Shown here piece by piece: positions 61,673 through 64,000 of a DNA stretch of 64,000 nt. The translations under genes were made by a program, and so were the position numbers. Numbering within the stretch: the stretch's first letter is position 1; each line of letters starts with the position of its first letter. The DNA is from CBDFKQ01 sp965248855 (GTDB lineage Bacteria > Bacteroidota > Bacteroidia > Cytophagales > 172606-1), in assembly GCA_965248855.1 (NCBI GenBank), contig CBDFKQ010000010.1:62001-126000 (forward strand), in the 5' to 3' direction. The notes under the pieces are model-generated. The model was not told where the DNA came from, made no database searches, and saw only the letters and a list, made by a program, of their open reading frames with translations.

Positions 61673-62347
61673 ATGAATTCCTTCACAGAAGAAAATTATT
61701 TAAAAATAATTTATAAGCTTTCTCAAGTTAATACTGAAGAAGTTTATACGAATGCCATTGCAGAACTTTCGCAAACAAAGCCATCGTCCGTTTCTGATAT
61801 GTTAAAGAAATTGGCCGATAAAAGTTTAATAGATTATAAAAAATATCAAGGAGTGAAACTAACTCTTCAAGGGGAAAAGTTAGCACTTGATATTATAAGG
61901 AAGCATCGATTATGGGAAGTTTTTCTTGTTGAAAAATTAAATTTTAAATGGGATGAAGTACATGATATTGCAGAAGAATTAGAGCATATTAAACATCCTT
62001 TACTTATTAATAGATTGGATGAATATTTAGGTCACCCGATTTTTGATCCTCATGGCGATCCTATTCCTAATGAAAAGGGCGAAGTGCAAAAAACAGAAAG
62101 CGTATCGTTAAATAACTTAAAAATAGGTGAAGAAGGTGTAATTTCAGGTTTAAAAGAATCTTCATCAGTTTTTCTGAAATTTTTAAATAAAATGGAATTA
62201 AAAATAGGAACAAAATGTCTTGTTCATGATATTATTGCTTTCGATTGCTCGGTTGAGTTACTAATTAATGACAATCAGAAAATAATTATTTCTAAAGAAG
62301 CCACGGCCAATATTCTAATCCATAAAAAAATATTTAAAAATGATTAG
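61673..62347 (+). CDS. mntR: DtxR/MntR-family metal-dependent transcriptional repressor
   Basis: A 224-residue protein from the ATG at 61673 (MNSFTEENYLKIIYKLSQ); the longer frame from a TTG at 61634 would begin before the predicted transcription start. The winged helix (1-65) includes AELSQTKPSSVSDMLKKLAD and KKYQGVKLTLQGEKLA. The dimerisation and metal domain (about 66-140) has WEVFLVEKLNFKWDEVHDIA, ELEHIKHP and the ligand loop GHPIFDPHGDPIPN. A C-terminal SH3/FeoA-like domain (about 150-224) makes it the three-domain DtxR/IdeR form. It should repress mntH, and perhaps itself, when Mn2+ or Fe2+ is plentiful; which metal is not certain. Confidence 0.88.
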   Translation: MNSFTEENYLKIIYKLSQVNTEEVYTNAIAELSQTKPSSVSDMLKKLADKSLIDYKKYQGVKLTLQGEKLALDIIRKHRLWEVFLVEKLNFKWDEVHDIAEELEHIKHPLLINRLDEYLGHPIFDPHGDPIPNEKGEVQKTESVSLNNLKIGEEGVISGLKESSSVFLKFLNKMELKIGTKCLVHDIIAFDCSVELLINDNQKIIISKEATANILIHKKIFKND

Positions 62348-62390
62348 GCAGACTTTTTGTATAGCCTAATAAAAATTGTCAAAAAAAATT

Positions 62391-62903
62391 ATGTTAAAAA
62401 AATATAGTATTTTAATATCCTTGTTAGTAATATTTCTATTTTCATGTTCAGATAATAATGAAGAGAGTATAAAAAAGGAAGAATTGGAATTATTAAAAAC
62501 GGAAGTTTTTTCTATTCACGACCAAGTTTTACCCGATTTATTGCTCACATTGCCTGCATCAAAGGATTCTCTTACTGCCTATATTCCAAAAGTTTCACAT
62601 ACAAGAGCTGATTCACTTAAAAAGTCATTTGCAAAACTTGATTCTGTTCAAATTAATATGACCAAATGGATGAAAGAATATGATTTAAAAAAGATGGGTG
62701 AAAAGGGTTCTCTTGATGAAAGAATATCATATGTAAGGGATCAAAAAGAAAAACTCATAAAAGTAAAAATGCAAATGGCAGATGGAATAAATATTGCAAA
62801 TAACCTGGTAATGATAAGCAGGATGGGATTATTTAAGTCCACAATAAATAAAAATATTCCAACTAAAGGTTTTATGAATAAAGATAGGTTTAAAATTAAT
62901 TAG
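62391..62903 (+). CDS. Small lipoprotein of unknown function
   Basis: Start taken at the ATG 62391 (MLKKYSILISLLVIFLFSC) rather than a TTG at 62376. The lipobox LFSC gives acylated Cys19. The mature part (about 150 residues) is charged and predominantly helical, with DSLTAYIPKVSHTRADSLKK and YDLKKMGEKGSLDERISYV; similar short helical lipoproteins with a 'viral A-type inclusion' label are common in this phylum. It follows the mntR-like gene by 43 bases and shares its terminator, so it may belong to the metal-regulated unit. No function recognised. Confidence 0.8.
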   Translation: MLKKYSILISLLVIFLFSCSDNNEESIKKEELELLKTEVFSIHDQVLPDLLLTLPASKDSLTAYIPKVSHTRADSLKKSFAKLDSVQINMTKWMKEYDLKKMGEKGSLDERISYVRDQKEKLIKVKMQMADGINIANNLVMISRMGLFKSTINKNIPTKGFMNKDRFKIN

Positions 62904-62944
62904 AATGGAGTGTAAACTTAATAATCTTTACACTCCATTTTTGT
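62904..62944. terminator. Terminator after the lipoprotein gene
   Basis: AATGGAGTGTAAA / TTTACACTCCATT stem, ten-base loop, T-run. It directly follows the stop codon and lies between two converging genes. Confidence 0.85.
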
Positions 62945-62949
62945 ATTGA

Positions 62950-63720
62950 TTAATTTACTTTTCTAATACTGCTCCCGCCGGAAGAATCAGTATCTGATTT
63001 TGTTGGGTTTCCTTTATATTTTAAGCTGCTTGCTCCACTTGCTCTTCCCGTAACTTCCTCATTAACATCTATCTCAATATTACTTGCACCGCTTGCTTTT
63101 ACTTCTGCTTTTTTGCTTAATAATTCAAAAGCTTTATAATTACTTGCACCGCTTGTTTCAATTTTTTGGTTTTCGGCATTGCCATTAAAATTTATTGTAC
63201 TTGCTCCGGAAAGTTTAGAATCAATTGATTTTGCTTTGATACGAATATCAGCAATACATGCTCCACTTAAATTTGTTTCAAGATGGCTAGAGGCAGTTAA
63301 TTCCATTTTTAAATGACTGGCACCGGACATATTTAATGAAATGGATTCAGTTTTTATAGGAGTTTCTGCTTTTACTGACGAAGCTCCGGAAATTTTTAAA
63401 TCTTCCAAATTAATAACTGTTACATAAGCAATTACTTTTATATCATGCCAATAGTTTCTGTTTTCATGTCCTTCTTCCCTTTTAATAATTAATTTCCCGG
63501 CTGATACATTAGTGATAATTTTATCTATTTTACCGGCATCAGTTTCAATAGTTACTGAATTAATATTGCCTTGACTTAAATAAACAGTGATAGCACTACT
63601 TACATCAATTTTGGTAAAGGCTTCAACCTTTCTTTCTTGTTTAGACTGGGCGAACAAATTTCCGCTTAATAATATAATTAAAAATAAAAATGATTTTTTA
63701 AATAATGTGTTTGTCTTCAT
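62950..63720 (-). CDS. DUF2807 'head GIN' domain exported protein
   Basis: A 256-residue exported protein (signal ending NLFAQ near 25). The body is a right-handed beta-solenoid type repeat with the characteristic GAS steps: LKISGASSVKAE, NMSGASHLKME, LSGACIADIRI, LSGASTINFNG, ETSGASNYKAF, KASGASNIEID, RASGASSLKYKG. This is the family named 'putative auto-transporter adhesin, head GIN domain'. The function is not established; probably a periplasmic or surface protein. The chain ends with a short Ser/Gly tail. Converges with the lipoprotein gene. Confidence 0.9.
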   Translation of the reverse strand: MKTNTLFKKSFLFLIILLSGNLFAQSKQERKVEAFTKIDVSSAITVYLSQGNINSVTIETDAGKIDKIITNVSAGKLIIKREEGHENRNYWHDIKVIAYVTVINLEDLKISGASSVKAETPIKTESISLNMSGASHLKMELTASSHLETNLSGACIADIRIKAKSIDSKLSGASTINFNGNAENQKIETSGASNYKAFELLSKKAEVKASGASNIEIDVNEEVTGRASGASSLKYKGNPTKSDTDSSGGSSIRKVN

Positions 63721-63852
63721 GATTAAAAGAGTGTTAGTTGTTAAAATAAGGAGAACTTAATTTTCTATAATACAATAAAGAGAAATATATTAAATGGTTG
63801 CTTTTGCAGAATTAAAAAGTGACGGGTGGTTTATTTAGTGGAAGAAAGGCAT

Positions 63853-63887
63853 AAAAAAAAGGCCTTGTTTTATACAAGGCCTTTTTT
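63853..63887 (-). terminator. Terminator of the gene at the right edge
   Basis: AAAAAAGGCCTTG / CAAGGCCTTTTTT stem with a seven-base loop and T-runs, 14 bases after the stop of the partial gene at 63901. Confidence 0.85.
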
Positions 63888-63900
63888 ATTTATATATTTT

Positions 63901-64000
63901 TTATTCTATTTCTTTTAACCATTTTTCGGCTTTAACAACACTATCAAAAGTTCTAATCATTTCACCTGTTTCCATTTTTGATATAGTGCTTTCAACCGAT
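63901..64000 (-). CDS. C-terminal 32 residues of an unidentified protein (rest beyond window)
   Basis: The minus-strand frame entering from the right edge ends at a TAA (63901-63903). The visible tail reads SVESTISKMETGEMIRTFDS then VVKAEKWLKEIE. The amphipathic end with FDSVVKAEKWL is like the last helix of small STAS/SpoIIAA-like proteins, but the evidence is too short for a call. It is followed by a good terminator, which supports a real gene. Confidence 0.6.
   Translation of the reverse strand, partial: SVESTISKMETGEMIRTFDSVVKAEKWLKEIE

Overview
The window is AT-rich chromosomal DNA from a member of the Bacteroidota, probably of the Chitinophagales/Sphingobacteriales type. The evidence is: promoters of the Bacteroidota form (TTTG, about 19 bases, TAnnTTTG) in front of several operons; few Shine-Dalgarno sequences; a large PKD protein with a gliding/type IX (type B) C-terminal domain; a GH92 mannosidase; RodA-PBP2-MreDCB next to purH; and the order tRNA-Tyr/Gly/Thr, tuf, tRNA-Trp, secE, nusG, rplKAJL, rpoBC. 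No species can be named from the sequence alone.

Layout. 1-7.3 kb (minus): cell-shape cluster purH > mreB > mreC > mreD > mrdA > rodA, with rodA cut by the window edge. 7.3-9.3 kb: a small decay zone holding a collapsed DegT/DnrJ aminotransferase pseudogene, a ppx/gppA gene and the truncated, frameshifted start of an IS110-family transposase. 9.3-15.3 kb (minus): asnB, a LysM lytic transglycosylase, an O-methyltransferase, a DUF1569 protein and fmt. 15.3-18.5 kb (plus): a promoter-hairpin-terminator unit that looks like a small RNA or greA leader, then greA, a MITE-like inverted repeat, a HIT protein and two rhomboid proteins. 18.5-33.5 kb (minus): a histidine kinase and the transcription/translation supercluster with its promoters, terminators and four tRNAs. 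33.6-36.7 kb (minus): GH92 glycosidase and an SGNH hydrolase. 37.4-41.5 kb (plus): SAM-I riboswitch and metH. 41.7-48 kb (minus): rimK, its retropepsin-like partner and a 1519-residue PKD surface protein. 48.3-52.9 kb (plus): NAD+ synthetase and two secreted esterases, the first frameshifted. 53-56.2 kb (minus): acyl desaturase, a LytTR response regulator with its LytS-type kinase, and a thioesterase. 56.4-64 kb: a large outer-membrane protein, divergent mntH/mntR-like genes around a 52-bp perfect palindrome, a lipoprotein, a DUF2807 protein and the tail of an unidentified gene.

The most unusual signal is a dispersed family of short AT-rich palindromes (about 30-40 bp, cores such as TATCAATAT/ATATTGATA). 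Most copies are intergenic. Two identical 36-bp copies, however, lie inside unrelated essential-type genes, ppx/gppA and fmt, in the same orientation and exactly on codon boundaries, and add the same 12-residue peptide NYQKNDIDISII to both proteins. This resembles the protein-embedded palindromic elements known from Rickettsia. Other signals worth following are the 21-bp-period direct repeat in front of the desaturase next to a LytTR two-component system, the mntH/mntR palindrome, the greA-leader RNA, and a tRNA-Trp/secE promoter whose -33 element is part of the tuf terminator.
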